Source: Prevotella sp. (GTDB lineage: Bacteria > Bacteroidota > Bacteroidia > Bacteroidales > Bacteroidaceae). Taken from it: a stretch of DNA of 64,000 bases. The stretch's first letter is position 1; the number at the start of each line of letters is the position of its first letter. Under the pieces are notes generated by a model. It saw only the letters and a list, made by a program, of their open reading frames with translations, made no database searches and was not told where the DNA came from. Location: NCBI GenBank assembly GCA_016286995.1, contig JAEEVA010000005.1:38769-102768 (forward strand), given 5' to 3'. This document shows positions 1 through 8,700 of this stretch, in pieces. The translations under genes and the position numbers were made by a program.

Positions 1-466
1 TGAAGTCGTTCGGTATTGAGAATGCCGCATACTCAATGTCGAGCGGTTCCTTCAACTTGTCGGGCTTGACAAAGAGCGTACAGATATGGATGGAAGCCAG
101 GTTTCGCGTACCCAGCGACTCCATCATCTGTTTCATCGTCTGACCTGTGTCCACAATGTCTTCGACAATGATGACATGACGACCAGTCAGATCTTCATTG
201 ATACCCAGCACCTCCTTGATTTTTCCCGTAGAGATGGTACCCTGATAGGAAGCCAGCTTCACAAACGTGATTTCACAGGGAATAGTCATCTCACGCATCA
301 GGTCGGCGGCAAATATAAACGCGCCGTTCAGCACACCTAACAGCAGCGGATTCTTACCTTCCATGTCGTGACTGATGCGGGCAGCCAGTTCCTTCACACG
401 TGCCTTGATTTGTTCTTCAGTAATGGACGTTTTAAACGTCTTGTCCTTGATTTTTACGATACTCAT
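1..466 (-). CDS. hpt: Hypoxanthine phosphoribosyltransferase (partial, 3' end outside window)
   Basis: This is a purine salvage enzyme that transfers phosphoribose from PRPP to hypoxanthine or guanine in the cytoplasm. The first 155 codons are visible, starting MSIVKIKDKTF; the C-terminus lies beyond the window. The PRPP-binding loop VIIVEDIVDTG is at residues 98-108, and the LGVLNGAFIFAADL stretch near residue 43 is typical of Hpt. The gene is divergent from nnr. A TAAATTTGC box on the minus strand at 490-498 is a likely promoter. The family is secure; GMP/IMP preference cannot be read from this part. Confidence 0.93.
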   Translation of the reverse strand, partial: MSIVKIKDKTFKTSITEEQIKARVKELAARISHDMEGKNPLLLGVLNGAFIFAADLMREMTIPCEITFVKLASYQGTISTGKIKEVLGINEDLTGRHVIIVEDIVDTGQTMKQMMESLGTRNLASIHICTLFVKPDKLKEPLDIEYAAFSIPNDF

Positions 467-489
467 AACGCGAAAACTATAAATTTGAT

Positions 490-498
490 GCAAATTTA
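490..498 (-). promoter_or_regulatory. -7 promoter box for hpt
   Basis: The minus strand reads TAAATTTGC, matching TAnnTTTG, 23 nt upstream of the hpt start codon. No clear -33 TTTG is seen at the usual spacing. Confidence 0.45.
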
Positions 499-542
499 CG
501 AAAAAATTGAGAATTAAGAATGAAGTATTAAGAAATATTTCG

Positions 543-551
543 TATTTTTGC
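543..551 (+). promoter_or_regulatory. -7 promoter box for nnr, almost touching the start codon
   Basis: TATTTTTGC matches TAnnTTTG and ends only 6 nt before the ATG at 558. If transcription starts the usual few bases downstream, the message has little or no leader. Confidence 0.6.
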
Positions 552-557
552 AGTCAA

Positions 558-2072
558 ATGAAGATATTTACAAGTAATCAGATCCACGAACTGGATAAAT
601 ATACCATCGAGAACGAGCCCATTCCGAGCCTCGATCTTATGGAACGTGCCGCTAAGACACTGACACAAGCCATCACTGAAGTATATCCTGCCACGATGCC
701 TGTCATCGTCTTTGCAGGTCCCGGCAACAATGGTGGCGACGCGTTGGCTGTGGCACGCTTGTTGGCCATAAGGAACTACCAAGTCAGTGTTTACCTCTTC
801 AACATCAGCGGACACCTGTCACCCGACTGTGCTGCCAACAAGCAGCGCCTGACGGAAACGAAGCAGGTGAAGCAGTTTGTAGAAGTCATCGAGGAATTCG
901 ACCCGCCCAAACTGGAAGCCAGCATGATGGTTATCGACGGTCTGTTCGGTTCCGGTCTCAACAAGCCTTTGGCCGGTGGTTTTGCCTCGCTGGTCAAGTA
1001 TATCAACGCCTCTCCTGCCCAGGTTGTCAGCATCGATGTGCCATCGGGACTAATGACCGAAGACAATACCTACAACGTCCGTGCCAACATCATCCGAGCC
1101 CATCTGACGCTGACCATCCAACAGCCCAAGCTGTCGTTCCTGTTCCCGGAGAATCAGGTATTCCTTGGACAATTACGCGTCCTCGACATCCGTTTGAGTC
1201 AGGAGGGTATGGCCAAGATTGAGGCCCAGTATACTGTTGTTGAGGAATCCTCCGTCCGTCAGATGCTCATCGGCCGTAATCCCTTTGCCCACAAAGGCCA
1301 GATGGGCAACGCCTTGCTCATTGCGGGTAGCTATTGCATGGCCGGCGCCGCCGTTCTGGCCGCCCGTGCCTGTCTGCGTTCCGGTGCCGGCAAGGTAACG
1401 GTTAATACTCCAAAGCGCAATATTCACATATTACAGATGTCCGTTCCCGAGGCTGTCATTCAGACAGGTAACGAGGAGACCTATTTTGCCGAGGCTGTCG
1501 ACACCGAAGACTTCGACGCCATGGGCATTGGTCCCGGACTTGGTCAGAGTGAGCAGACGGCCATAGCCCTCATTGCCCAACTGCGCCGCACCCAGTGTCC
1601 TATCGTGGCCGATGCTGATGCACTGAACATTCTGGCCAATCACCGCGCTTGGTTGCAGCAGTTGCCACAGGGCATTATCCTCACGCCTCATGCCAAGGAG
1701 CTCGACCGTCTTGAGGGTCATTCCGCCGACAGTTACGAACGACTCACCAAGGCCATCAATCTGGCCGGCCGACTGAAGGGCTACGTCATCCTGAAGGGCC
1801 GCTATACGGCCATCTGTATGCCAGACGGTCACGTTTTCTTCAATCCCACGGGTAATGCAGGTATGGCTACGGCAGGCAGCGGCGACGTCCTCACAGGTAT
1901 CATCACCGGTTTGCTGGCTCGTGGCTACAAGGCTCCCGAAGCCTGTATTGTCGGCACTTGGCTACACGGACTGGCTGGTGACCTGGCAGCACACGACTTA
2001 GGCGAAGAGAGTCTCTTGGCCAGCGATATCATCCGTTATTTAGCACGAGCCTTTAAACGTCTGAAAGAATGA
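558..2072 (+). CDS. nnr: Bifunctional NAD(P)H-hydrate epimerase / ADP-dependent NAD(P)H-hydrate dehydratase
   Basis: This enzyme repairs damaged NAD(P)H hydrates. The N-terminal YjeF_N domain (about residues 1-215) epimerises R to S hydrate, and the C-terminal ribokinase-like domain (about 225-500) dehydrates S-NAD(P)HX using ADP. The epimerase loop AGPGNNGGDALAVARLL lies near residue 54, and the dehydratase signatures GIGPGLGQ and GNAGMATAGSGDVLTG are intact. The length of 504 aa is normal for the fused form. ATG 558 was preferred to the in-frame start at 507 because the protein then begins MKIFTSNQIHELD and lies just after the promoter. The stop overlaps the next start as ATGA. Confidence 0.93.
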   Translation: MKIFTSNQIHELDKYTIENEPIPSLDLMERAAKTLTQAITEVYPATMPVIVFAGPGNNGGDALAVARLLAIRNYQVSVYLFNISGHLSPDCAANKQRLTETKQVKQFVEVIEEFDPPKLEASMMVIDGLFGSGLNKPLAGGFASLVKYINASPAQVVSIDVPSGLMTEDNTYNVRANIIRAHLTLTIQQPKLSFLFPENQVFLGQLRVLDIRLSQEGMAKIEAQYTVVEESSVRQMLIGRNPFAHKGQMGNALLIAGSYCMAGAAVLAARACLRSGAGKVTVNTPKRNIHILQMSVPEAVIQTGNEETYFAEAVDTEDFDAMGIGPGLGQSEQTAIALIAQLRRTQCPIVADADALNILANHRAWLQQLPQGIILTPHAKELDRLEGHSADSYERLTKAINLAGRLKGYVILKGRYTAICMPDGHVFFNPTGNAGMATAGSGDVLTGIITGLLARGYKAPEACIVGTWLHGLAGDLAAHDLGEESLLASDIIRYLARAFKRLKE

Positions 2073-3208
2073 AAAAGATACTGCTTCTACTTCTCATTTC
2101 TCACCTCTCACTCCTCACGTCATCTGCCCAGCCCGAGATTGTGTGGCTACAACCTGGTCAGATGGCAGAGGGTACAACCTACTACTTGCCGAAAACCGCC
2201 TTGAGACTGACACTGACCATTGAGAAGATAGTCTATACCCCTGGTGATTTTGCACGCTATGCCGAGCGTTATCTGAAAGTCGCTGACGTCCGACAGTCAG
2301 CCGAGACCAGCCATCGTGTCATAGCCTACAGTCTGACGTCTGTGGGTGTCCGGGACACTTCCAAATGCTTTAGTTTCCGTCTGAAAGGCAAGTCCGAGAC
2401 CGACGAGACCGTCATCAACAGCGACGGCATCCTGTTAGCTGTTAATGCTGCCCCGATGGATTATGGGGACGGGTATTCTGATCACAGTCGCCTTGCGACG
2501 ACAAGTCAGAAGATCGCAACACCACACTCCAATCCGTCGGAGAAACGTAATCCGGAACCGAAGGCCATTTCTTACCTGTCGGCAGAAGTCCTGGCAGCCG
2601 GTAGTACGGCCAAGAAAGCGGAACTGATTGCCCGCCAGATCCTCGACCTCCGCGAGCAACGTCAGCTGCTCATTACCGGCGAGGCCGACGAGATGCCTCA
2701 GGATGAGCGCCAGTTGCAGCTGATGCTGCGTGAGATTGATGAGCAGAGCCGTTCATTGACAGCCCTGTTCACGGGTATCACACAATGCGACACAACCGTT
2801 ACCACCGTCATCTATTGTCCCGACAAGGAAGTAGAGCGCGACGTCGTTTTCCGTCTGTCCCGTCGCCTAGGTGTTGTCGATGCCGACGACCTCTCGGGTA
2901 CACCTTATTATATAAGTATAAAGGACCAGAATCCGGCTATTCAGGAGATGCCCGATGACCCCAAGGCCCAGGCCAAGCTGCTCAAGGAGAGAAGCAAGAA
3001 GCAGAAGGGCTTCTACGTCAATGTTCCCGGCATGGCTCAGGTCACCCTCTACCAAGGCGACCATCTGCTCGACACCTACGACGTGCCACTGGCTCAGTTT
3101 GGTACCGTTGAGTTGCGTGATGGTGACCTCTTCAAGCGCTACCTCACACACATGCAGCTTCATCCGGCCACGGGTGCCGTCGTCACCCTCACCTCCGACG
3201 CCCGCTAA
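2069..3208 (+). CDS. DUF4831 family secreted protein
   Basis: This 379-aa protein starts with a hydrophobic signal sequence (MKKILLLLLISHLSLLTSSA) followed by PEIVWLQPGQMAEGTTYYLP. The signal and the pattern IVYTPGDFARYAERYL match the DUF4831 family of Bacteroidetes, whose function is unknown. The C-terminal half is rich in charged residues and is probably periplasmic. Its start overlaps the nnr stop by 4 nt, so it is translationally coupled, and it is followed 20 nt later by priA. No catalytic motif is apparent. Confidence 0.8.
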   Translation: MKKILLLLLISHLSLLTSSAQPEIVWLQPGQMAEGTTYYLPKTALRLTLTIEKIVYTPGDFARYAERYLKVADVRQSAETSHRVIAYSLTSVGVRDTSKCFSFRLKGKSETDETVINSDGILLAVNAAPMDYGDGYSDHSRLATTSQKIATPHSNPSEKRNPEPKAISYLSAEVLAAGSTAKKAELIARQILDLREQRQLLITGEADEMPQDERQLQLMLREIDEQSRSLTALFTGITQCDTTVTTVIYCPDKEVERDVVFRLSRRLGVVDADDLSGTPYYISIKDQNPAIQEMPDDPKAQAKLLKERSKKQKGFYVNVPGMAQVTLYQGDHLLDTYDVPLAQFGTVELRDGDLFKRYLTHMQLHPATGAVVTLTSDAR

Positions 3209-3228
3209 CTTATCACTTATCACTTCAC

Positions 3229-5556
3229 ATGTCCTACGCTGACATCATCCTGCCTGTACCTTTGCAAGGCTACTTTACCTACGCCGTTCCGGAAGGAGCG
3301 ACAGTACAGGTTGGCATGCGTGTACTGGTCAGCTTCGGACGTTCCAAGAAGTACGTCGGACTCATAGCCCGTCTGCACGACACACAGCCCCAGGGCTATG
3401 CCGTAAAGACCATCGAACAAGTGCTCGACGCCACACCCGTTGTCACCCAGCAGCAGCTCGCGCACTGGCAGTGGATGGCTGACTACTACCTGTCACCTAT
3501 TGGCGACGTCTACAAGGCTGCCCTGCCTGCCGGTCTGAAGGCCGAAGACGGCTACCGTCCCCGTACCGAGACCTACATTCGTCTGACACCGCAGTACCGC
3601 AACGCTACGGCACTCCACATCGCCCTCAACGTGCTGTCGCGTGCCAGAAAGCAGCTCCAGGCCTTCACGGAATATCTGGCTCTGTCGCATTGGGACCAGT
3701 TTGATGAGGATCATGGGGATCCATTCAACATTTCTGAAGTAACGAAAGAGGAACTGCTGAACGCCAGTGGTGCCTCGTCAGACACGCTGAACCAGCTCGT
3801 CAAGCGCCAGTTCTTAGAGTGCTACGAGCGCGAAGTAGGCCGTCTGAACCACGGCGGTCCCTACCGTCCTGAACTCATTCAGCCGCTGACCGCTCCCCAA
3901 CAGCAGGCTTACGACGTCCTGCTGACGACAATGGCCACGAAGCATGTCACCCTGTTGCATGGCGTCACGGGCTCTGGTAAGACAGAAATCTACATCCACC
4001 TCATTGAGCGCGCCTTGGAGCGCCACGAACAGGTGCTATACCTCCTGCCTGAGATAGCCCTCACCGTTCAGATTATGCAACGTCTGCAGCGCATCTTCGG
4101 CGATCGTCTGGGCATCTACCATTCCAAATATGCCGATGCCGAACGAGTAGAAATTTGGCAACGCCAGCTCTCCGACCGTCCCTACGACATCATTCTCGGT
4201 GCCCGGTCCGCCGTCTTCCTGCCTTTCCAGCGTCTAGGGCTGGTCATCATCGATGAAGAGCACGAAACCAGCTACAAGCAGCAAGACCCCGCTCCCCGCT
4301 ATCATGCCCGCAGCGCCGCCATCATGCTGGCACATCTGGCAGTTGGCGATTGGCAATTAGCAGATGGTTCTAAGCCAAAAGCCAAAAGCCAAAAGCCAAA
4401 AGCCAAAGTCTTATTGGGTACTGCGACGCCTTCGCTTGAAAGCTATCACAATGCCAAAACGGGTAAATACGGGCTAGTGGAGCTGAAGGAGCGTTACAAA
4501 GGCATGCAGCTCCCCGAAATTCAGGTTGTTGACACCGCTGACCTGCAGCACCGCAAGATGATGGCAGGTCCCTTTTCACCCCTCCTGCTAACACGCATCC
4601 GCGAAGCCCTCGAACGCGGCGAACAAGCCATCCTCTTCCAGAACCGTCGCGGTTTTGCTCCCATGCTCGAGTGTCACCAGTGCGGCTGGGTGCCACGCTG
4701 TCAGCACTGCGACGTTACGCTGACCTACCACCGCCAACTCAACCAGCTCACCTGCCACTATTGCGGAGCCACCTATAGCGTACCCACCGTGTGTCCCTGT
4801 TGCGAAACCACCGACCTGCGCACCCACGGCTACGGTACAGAGAAAATTGAACAGCAGCTACGCGAGTGCTTCCCAGAGGCCCGCATAGCCCGCATGGACC
4901 TTGACACCACCCGCACGCGCAATGCCTATGAGCGCATCATCAGCGACTTCTCCGCCCATCGCACCAACATCCTCATTGGCACGCAGATGGTGTCGAAAGG
5001 TCTCGATTTCGACCGCGTTTCCGTGGTAGGCATCATCAATGCCGACAGCATGCTCAACCAGCCCGACTTCCGTGCCTACGAACACGCCTTCATGATGATG
5101 GCTCAGGTCAGCGGACGAGCTGGACGCAAGGGGCGTCGCGGACTAGTCATCCTACAGACCAAGCAGAAGGAGCTGCCCGTCATCAGCCATGTCGTCCACA
5201 ACGACTACCCTACCCTCTACCGCCAGCTCACCGCTGAGCGTCAGGCCTTCCGCTATCCCCCTTACACCCGCCTGGTGTACGTCTTCCTGCGCCACCGCAC
5301 CGACGCCATAGTCCACGATGCCTCCCTGCTCATGGCCTCTTGGCTGCGCCAGTGGTTCGGCTCCCGCGTGCTCGGTCCCGACAAACCTTCCGTCGCCAAG
5401 GTCCGTCAGGAACATATCCGCAAACTCGTCTTGAAGTTCGAGCCCGGTCTCGACATGCCACGTGTCCGCCAGTACCTGCTGCTCGCCCAACAGCAGCTTG
5501 CTGCCGACAAGCGCTTTACTGCCGTCACCGTCTTTTTCGACGTCGACCCAGAGTAA
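3229..5556 (+). CDS. priA: Primosomal protein N' (replication restart helicase PriA)
   Basis: This ATP-dependent 3'-5' DNA helicase reloads the replisome at stalled forks. In the 775-aa product, the N-terminal DNA-binding region begins ADIILPVPLQGYFTYAVP. Walker A GVTGSGKTE, the Walker B box DEEH at residues 342-345, GTATPS near 397 and VSGRAGRKGRRG follow in order. Four CxxC zinc pairs lie between residues 482 and 525. A lysine-rich stretch, SKPKAKSQKPKAK (about 383-395), is encoded by a tandem repeat and sits between helicase motifs II and III. It keeps the frame, so the gene should be functional. It is the last of the nnr run; the next promoter is at 5629. Confidence 0.97.
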   Translation: MSYADIILPVPLQGYFTYAVPEGATVQVGMRVLVSFGRSKKYVGLIARLHDTQPQGYAVKTIEQVLDATPVVTQQQLAHWQWMADYYLSPIGDVYKAALPAGLKAEDGYRPRTETYIRLTPQYRNATALHIALNVLSRARKQLQAFTEYLALSHWDQFDEDHGDPFNISEVTKEELLNASGASSDTLNQLVKRQFLECYEREVGRLNHGGPYRPELIQPLTAPQQQAYDVLLTTMATKHVTLLHGVTGSGKTEIYIHLIERALERHEQVLYLLPEIALTVQIMQRLQRIFGDRLGIYHSKYADAERVEIWQRQLSDRPYDIILGARSAVFLPFQRLGLVIIDEEHETSYKQQDPAPRYHARSAAIMLAHLAVGDWQLADGSKPKAKSQKPKAKVLLGTATPSLESYHNAKTGKYGLVELKERYKGMQLPEIQVVDTADLQHRKMMAGPFSPLLLTRIREALERGEQAILFQNRRGFAPMLECHQCGWVPRCQHCDVTLTYHRQLNQLTCHYCGATYSVPTVCPCCETTDLRTHGYGTEKIEQQLRECFPEARIARMDLDTTRTRNAYERIISDFSAHRTNILIGTQMVSKGLDFDRVSVVGIINADSMLNQPDFRAYEHAFMMMAQVSGRAGRKGRRGLVILQTKQKELPVISHVVHNDYPTLYRQLTAERQAFRYPPYTRLVYVFLRHRTDAIVHDASLLMASWLRQWFGSRVLGPDKPSVAKVRQEHIRKLVLKFEPGLDMPRVRQYLLLAQQQLAADKRFTAVTVFFDVDPE
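4368..4407 (+). repeat. Tandem AAGCCAAA repeat inside priA
   Basis: Several near-perfect copies of AAGCCAAA lie in frame inside priA, preceded by the related string TTGGCGATTGGCAATTAGC. The same repeat style occurs in intergenic gaps and at 52530-52569. Confidence 0.8.
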
Positions 5557-5572
5557 AACAGTTCATAGTTTT

Positions 5573-5627
5573 TTGCAGGCGGAAGCAAATTTTTCACTTT
5601 TCACTTTTCACTTTTCACTTTTTTTTC
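5573..5627. repeat. GC-cored motif plus TTCACTT tandem repeat
   Basis: GCAGGCGGAAGCAAATTTT is followed directly by four copies of TTCACTT (5593-5620) and a T run. The GC-cored motif recurs at five other sites beside tandem repeats (16036, 17691, 21611, 24107, 40681). Confidence 0.7.
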
Positions 5628-5628
5628 G

Positions 5629-5637
5629 TACCTTTGC
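5629..5637 (+). promoter_or_regulatory. -7 promoter box for the TlpA/Omp28 cluster
   Basis: TACCTTTGC lies 26 nt before ATG 5664 and probably drives the run of envelope genes from 5664 to 11257. Confidence 0.6.
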
Positions 5638-5663
5638 AGCTGAAAATCATAAGCAATGATTAT

Positions 5664-6155
5664 ATGAAACAGAAAATGTTCCTTTGCCTGCTGACCTTGA
5701 TGATGGTCACAGCACAAACCGCACAAGCACAGCTGCCTGCCGTCACGCTGAAGACAATTGACGGGAAAGTGGTGCGTACCGATACCCTTTCGAACAACGG
5801 TAAACCGTTCATTATCGACTTCTTCGCCACATGGTGCAAGCCCTGTAACCGCGAGCTCGACGCCATCAGCGAGGTGTATGAGGACTGGCAGAAGGAGACT
5901 GGCGTGAAGATTTTCGCCGTGTCCATCGACCAGGCACAGAACATTCAGAAAGTGAAGCCCTTAGTCGACAACCACGGCTGGGAGTATGACGTGCTGCTCG
6001 ACCCCAACGGCGACTTGAAGCGCGCCTTGGGCATCCAGGCCATTCCCTATGTACTGGTATGCGACGGCAACGGTAAGATTGTCTACAAGCACACGGGCTA
6101 CACCGACGGTGAAGAGAACGAGCTGATAGAAAAAGTGAGGGAAATTGGGAATTGA
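5664..6155 (+). CDS. TlpA-like periplasmic thioredoxin-family protein
   Basis: This is a 163-aa thiol-disulfide oxidoreductase of the TlpA/ResA type. A signal peptide (MKQKMFLCLLTLMMVTAQTAQAQ) precedes a thioredoxin fold with the active site FFATWCKPC, the SIDQ strand and the cis-proline region QAIPYVLV. ATG 5664 was chosen over an upstream in-frame start at 5340 because the longer form runs through the end of priA and lacks a signal peptide. It heads a cluster with two Omp28-type proteins that also carry CxxC motifs. It probably acts in the periplasm on thiols of exported partners; the partner is unknown. Confidence 0.88.
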   Translation: MKQKMFLCLLTLMMVTAQTAQAQLPAVTLKTIDGKVVRTDTLSNNGKPFIIDFFATWCKPCNRELDAISEVYEDWQKETGVKIFAVSIDQAQNIQKVKPLVDNHGWEYDVLLDPNGDLKRALGIQAIPYVLVCDGNGKIVYKHTGYTDGEENELIEKVREIGN

Positions 6156-6189
6156 GAATTGACAATTGAGAATTGACAATTGATAGGAG
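6149..6189. repeat. AATTGA tandem repeat before the DUF6029 gene
   Basis: Alternating GAGAATT and GACAATT units fill the gap between the TlpA-like gene and the next ORF, ending in ATAGGAG just before the start codon. The same arrangement precedes 7796. Confidence 0.75.
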
Positions 6190-7752
6190 ATGAGAGGGTT
6201 TTGTCTTTGCATTTTTGTGTTCTTTGGGATATCCACCACGTTGGCCCAGACCGACCAGGGGGTGACGCTGACTGGTAGCATTCAGAGCGACTGGCTGCTG
6301 CCCCAGAACGACGAGAAGATTGGTGCCGAGAAGACCGAAGACGTGCAGACTAATACCTATGTCGACCTGATGATGCAGAGCAAGCACGTGGATGCCGGGG
6401 CACGACTGGAATACCTGGAACATCCGCTGCCAGGTTTCGAGAACGATTTCAAGGGCTGGGGTGTCCCCCACTTCTGGGTGAAGGGACGTCTGGGCTGTGC
6501 CGAACTGACTGCCGGTACATTCTACGAGCAGTTTGGCTCGGGACTCATTCTACGCACCTACGAGGAACGTTCGTTGGGCATCGACAACTCGCTATTGGGT
6601 GGCCGCCTGGTGGTAAAACCCACCAAGGGCATCACGCTGAAAGCCCTTTCCGGTCGCCAGCGCCGCTACTGGACGTGGAACAAGGGACTGGTCTCAGGAG
6701 CTGATGCCGAGGTACACCTGAACGAATGGATTCCCTGCATGCAGACGGCTGGCACGGAATGGATGATTGGCGCCTCGTGGGTGAACAAATACGAGAAGGA
6801 GGAAGACATCTTCGTGGACCCCACGCACAAGCTGAACCTGCCCAAGTATGTCAATGCATGGGATGTCCGAACCACACTGAATGCCGGTCCGTGGAGTCTG
6901 CTGGCTGAATATGCCCAAAAGACGCAGGACCCGTCGTTCGACAACGGCTACAACTACGACCGCGGTACGGCCGTGCTCTTTTCCGGTTCCTATTCGAAGA
7001 AGGGCCTCAGCCTGCTCGTACAAGGCAAGCGCAGCGAAAACATGTCGTTCCGCAGTCGCCGTTCACAGATAGGCACTTCGTCGTTCATCAACCATCTGCC
7101 AGCATTCACCCAGGACCACACCTACGCCTTGGCAGCCCTCTATCCCTACGCCACCCAGATAGCCGGCGGCGAATGGGCGTGGCAGGCCGAGGCAGGCTAT
7201 AACTTCAAGCGCAAGACAGCTCTTGGCGGCCGCTACGGCATGAACCTGAAGGTGAACTTCTCGCACATCCGTTGGGAAGGCGTCACCTACTACCAGGACT
7301 TGGACGTGCAGCTGACGCGCAAACTGTCTCAGGCCTTCAAGCTGACGCTGATGTACATGAACCAGCGTTACAACAAGACCGTCGTCGAGGGCGAGGGTGG
7401 TATGGTTAACAGCAACATCTTCATTGCCGACGGCAAATATCAGTTCTCACCCAAGGTGACCCTGCGCGGTGAGGTACAGTATCTGACCACTCCCGACGAC
7501 CAGGGCGACTGGGCCTACGGACTGCTGGAGCTGTCGCTGGCACCCCATTGGATGATTAGTGCGAGCGACATGTATAATGTGGGGGAAACCCACATTCACT
7601 ATTATCAGGGCGGTGTGACGTTCAGCGCCAATGCCCACCGCGTACAGATAGGCTACGGCCGCACCCGTGCCGGCTACAACTGTTCGGGTGGCGTCTGTCG
7701 CTATGTGCCGGCCAGCAAGGGCTTCACGCTGGCGTATAACTATACGTTCTGA
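6190..7752 (+). CDS. DUF6029 family outer-membrane beta-barrel protein
   Basis: This 520-aa protein has a short signal peptide (MRGFCLCIFVFFGISTTLAQ) and then alternating aromatic/polar strands typical of an outer-membrane barrel, ending in the aromatic residue of LAYNYTF. Features such as EYLEHPLPGFENDFKGWG and FGSGLILRTYEERSLGIDN match DUF6029 as I recall it. The function is unknown. It lies between a TlpA-like thioredoxin and an Omp28 lipoprotein, suggesting a shared envelope role. The start codon and part of the signal peptide coding sequence abut a tandem repeat. Confidence 0.72.
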   Translation: MRGFCLCIFVFFGISTTLAQTDQGVTLTGSIQSDWLLPQNDEKIGAEKTEDVQTNTYVDLMMQSKHVDAGARLEYLEHPLPGFENDFKGWGVPHFWVKGRLGCAELTAGTFYEQFGSGLILRTYEERSLGIDNSLLGGRLVVKPTKGITLKALSGRQRRYWTWNKGLVSGADAEVHLNEWIPCMQTAGTEWMIGASWVNKYEKEEDIFVDPTHKLNLPKYVNAWDVRTTLNAGPWSLLAEYAQKTQDPSFDNGYNYDRGTAVLFSGSYSKKGLSLLVQGKRSENMSFRSRRSQIGTSSFINHLPAFTQDHTYALAALYPYATQIAGGEWAWQAEAGYNFKRKTALGGRYGMNLKVNFSHIRWEGVTYYQDLDVQLTRKLSQAFKLTLMYMNQRYNKTVVEGEGGMVNSNIFIADGKYQFSPKVTLRGEVQYLTTPDDQGDWAYGLLELSLAPHWMISASDMYNVGETHIHYYQGGVTFSANAHRVQIGYGRTRAGYNCSGGVCRYVPASKGFTLAYNYTF

Positions 7753-7795
7753 GATAATTGAAGATTGAGAATTGATAATTGACAATTGATAAGAG
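7752..7795. repeat. AATTGA tandem repeat before the Omp28 lipoprotein gene
   Basis: Units such as GAAGATT, GAGAATT, GATAATT and GACAATT run up to the start codon at 7796. The last 20 nt nearly equal those before 6190. Confidence 0.75.
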
Positions 7796-8638
7796 ATGAG
7801 AGTTTTTTCTGAACACAAAGACACAAAGGCACGAAGGTTTTTATCTTCGTGGTTGACAACGTTGTGCCTTTGCACTTTCGTGTTCCATCTATTTTCCTGC
7901 AGCCATATCGACGAGGCCGACCGGCTCATCTATGTGAAACCGGCTGCCGCCAAGCGCTGCGTGTTGCTCGAAGACTTCACCGGCCAGCGATGCGTTAACT
8001 GTCCGAAGGCCACCGACATCATCGCCCAGCTGGAGGAAGAGTATGGTGACTCTGCATTCATTGCCGTCGGCATCCACGGTGGTCCGTTGGGCTTCCATGG
8101 TAACGCCAATCTCACCGGTCTGGCCACCGACACTGGCGACGAATACTACAACCACTGGCACCTGGAATACCAGCCCGTAGGACTCATCAATCGCCACGGT
8201 GCCGTGAACTATACCGACTGGCCAGCCATCGTCAAGGAAGAGTTGGCAAAGCCTGCCCCTATGACCATCGAGGCCGAAGCCACGATGGACAACGACGGTC
8301 ACATGATAGACATCAACCTGACAATAATGGGAACCGACGGCAATACAACCGGCAAGCTACAAATCTGGCTGCTCGAAGACCGCATTGAGGCCATGCAACT
8401 CATGCCCGACGGCACAGCCAACAGCAAATATCTGCACAACCACGTGCTGCGAACAGCCGTCAACGGCACTTGGGGCGAGGACTTCAGCATCAAGGAGGGC
8501 GAGACAAAGGTTGTCAAAAAATCGCTGGAACGTGATTTGTCGTGGGACTACAACACGCTGAGCATTGTCGCCTTCGTCTATAATGACCAAGGAGTCCAGC
8601 AGGCTGCAAAGGCCCACGTTGAGAAAATTAAGAATTAA
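7796..8638 (+). CDS. Omp28-related outer-membrane lipoprotein with CxxC motif
   Basis: This 280-aa protein has an unusually long N-terminal region (about 20 residues) before a hydrophobic segment and a lipobox-like LFSC (Cys35). The thioredoxin-like Omp28 core follows, with LLEDFTGQRCVNCP; Cys66 and Cys69 form a CxxC pair. Omp28 is an outer-membrane protein family first described in Porphyromonas. The N-terminal codons come partly from a repeat that forms a stem between 7813 and 7884, so a later start (for example in the hydrophobic segment) is possible. It is co-oriented with the TlpA-like gene, which may keep its cysteines reduced. Confidence 0.82.
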   Translation: MRVFSEHKDTKARRFLSSWLTTLCLCTFVFHLFSCSHIDEADRLIYVKPAAAKRCVLLEDFTGQRCVNCPKATDIIAQLEEEYGDSAFIAVGIHGGPLGFHGNANLTGLATDTGDEYYNHWHLEYQPVGLINRHGAVNYTDWPAIVKEELAKPAPMTIEAEATMDNDGHMIDINLTIMGTDGNTTGKLQIWLLEDRIEAMQLMPDGTANSKYLHNHVLRTAVNGTWGEDFSIKEGETKVVKKSLERDLSWDYNTLSIVAFVYNDQGVQQAAKAHVEKIKN

Positions 8639-8700
8639 GAGTTAAGAATTAAGAGTTGTCGGCATTGCCGATTAAGAATTAAGAATTAAAGATGATGCTT
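8626..8700. repeat. AATTAAGA tandem repeat with a small GC palindrome
   Basis: Units of GAATTAA and GAGTTAA surround the palindrome TCGGCATTGCCGA. This spans the gap between the Omp28 lipoprotein and the next secreted protein. Confidence 0.7.
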
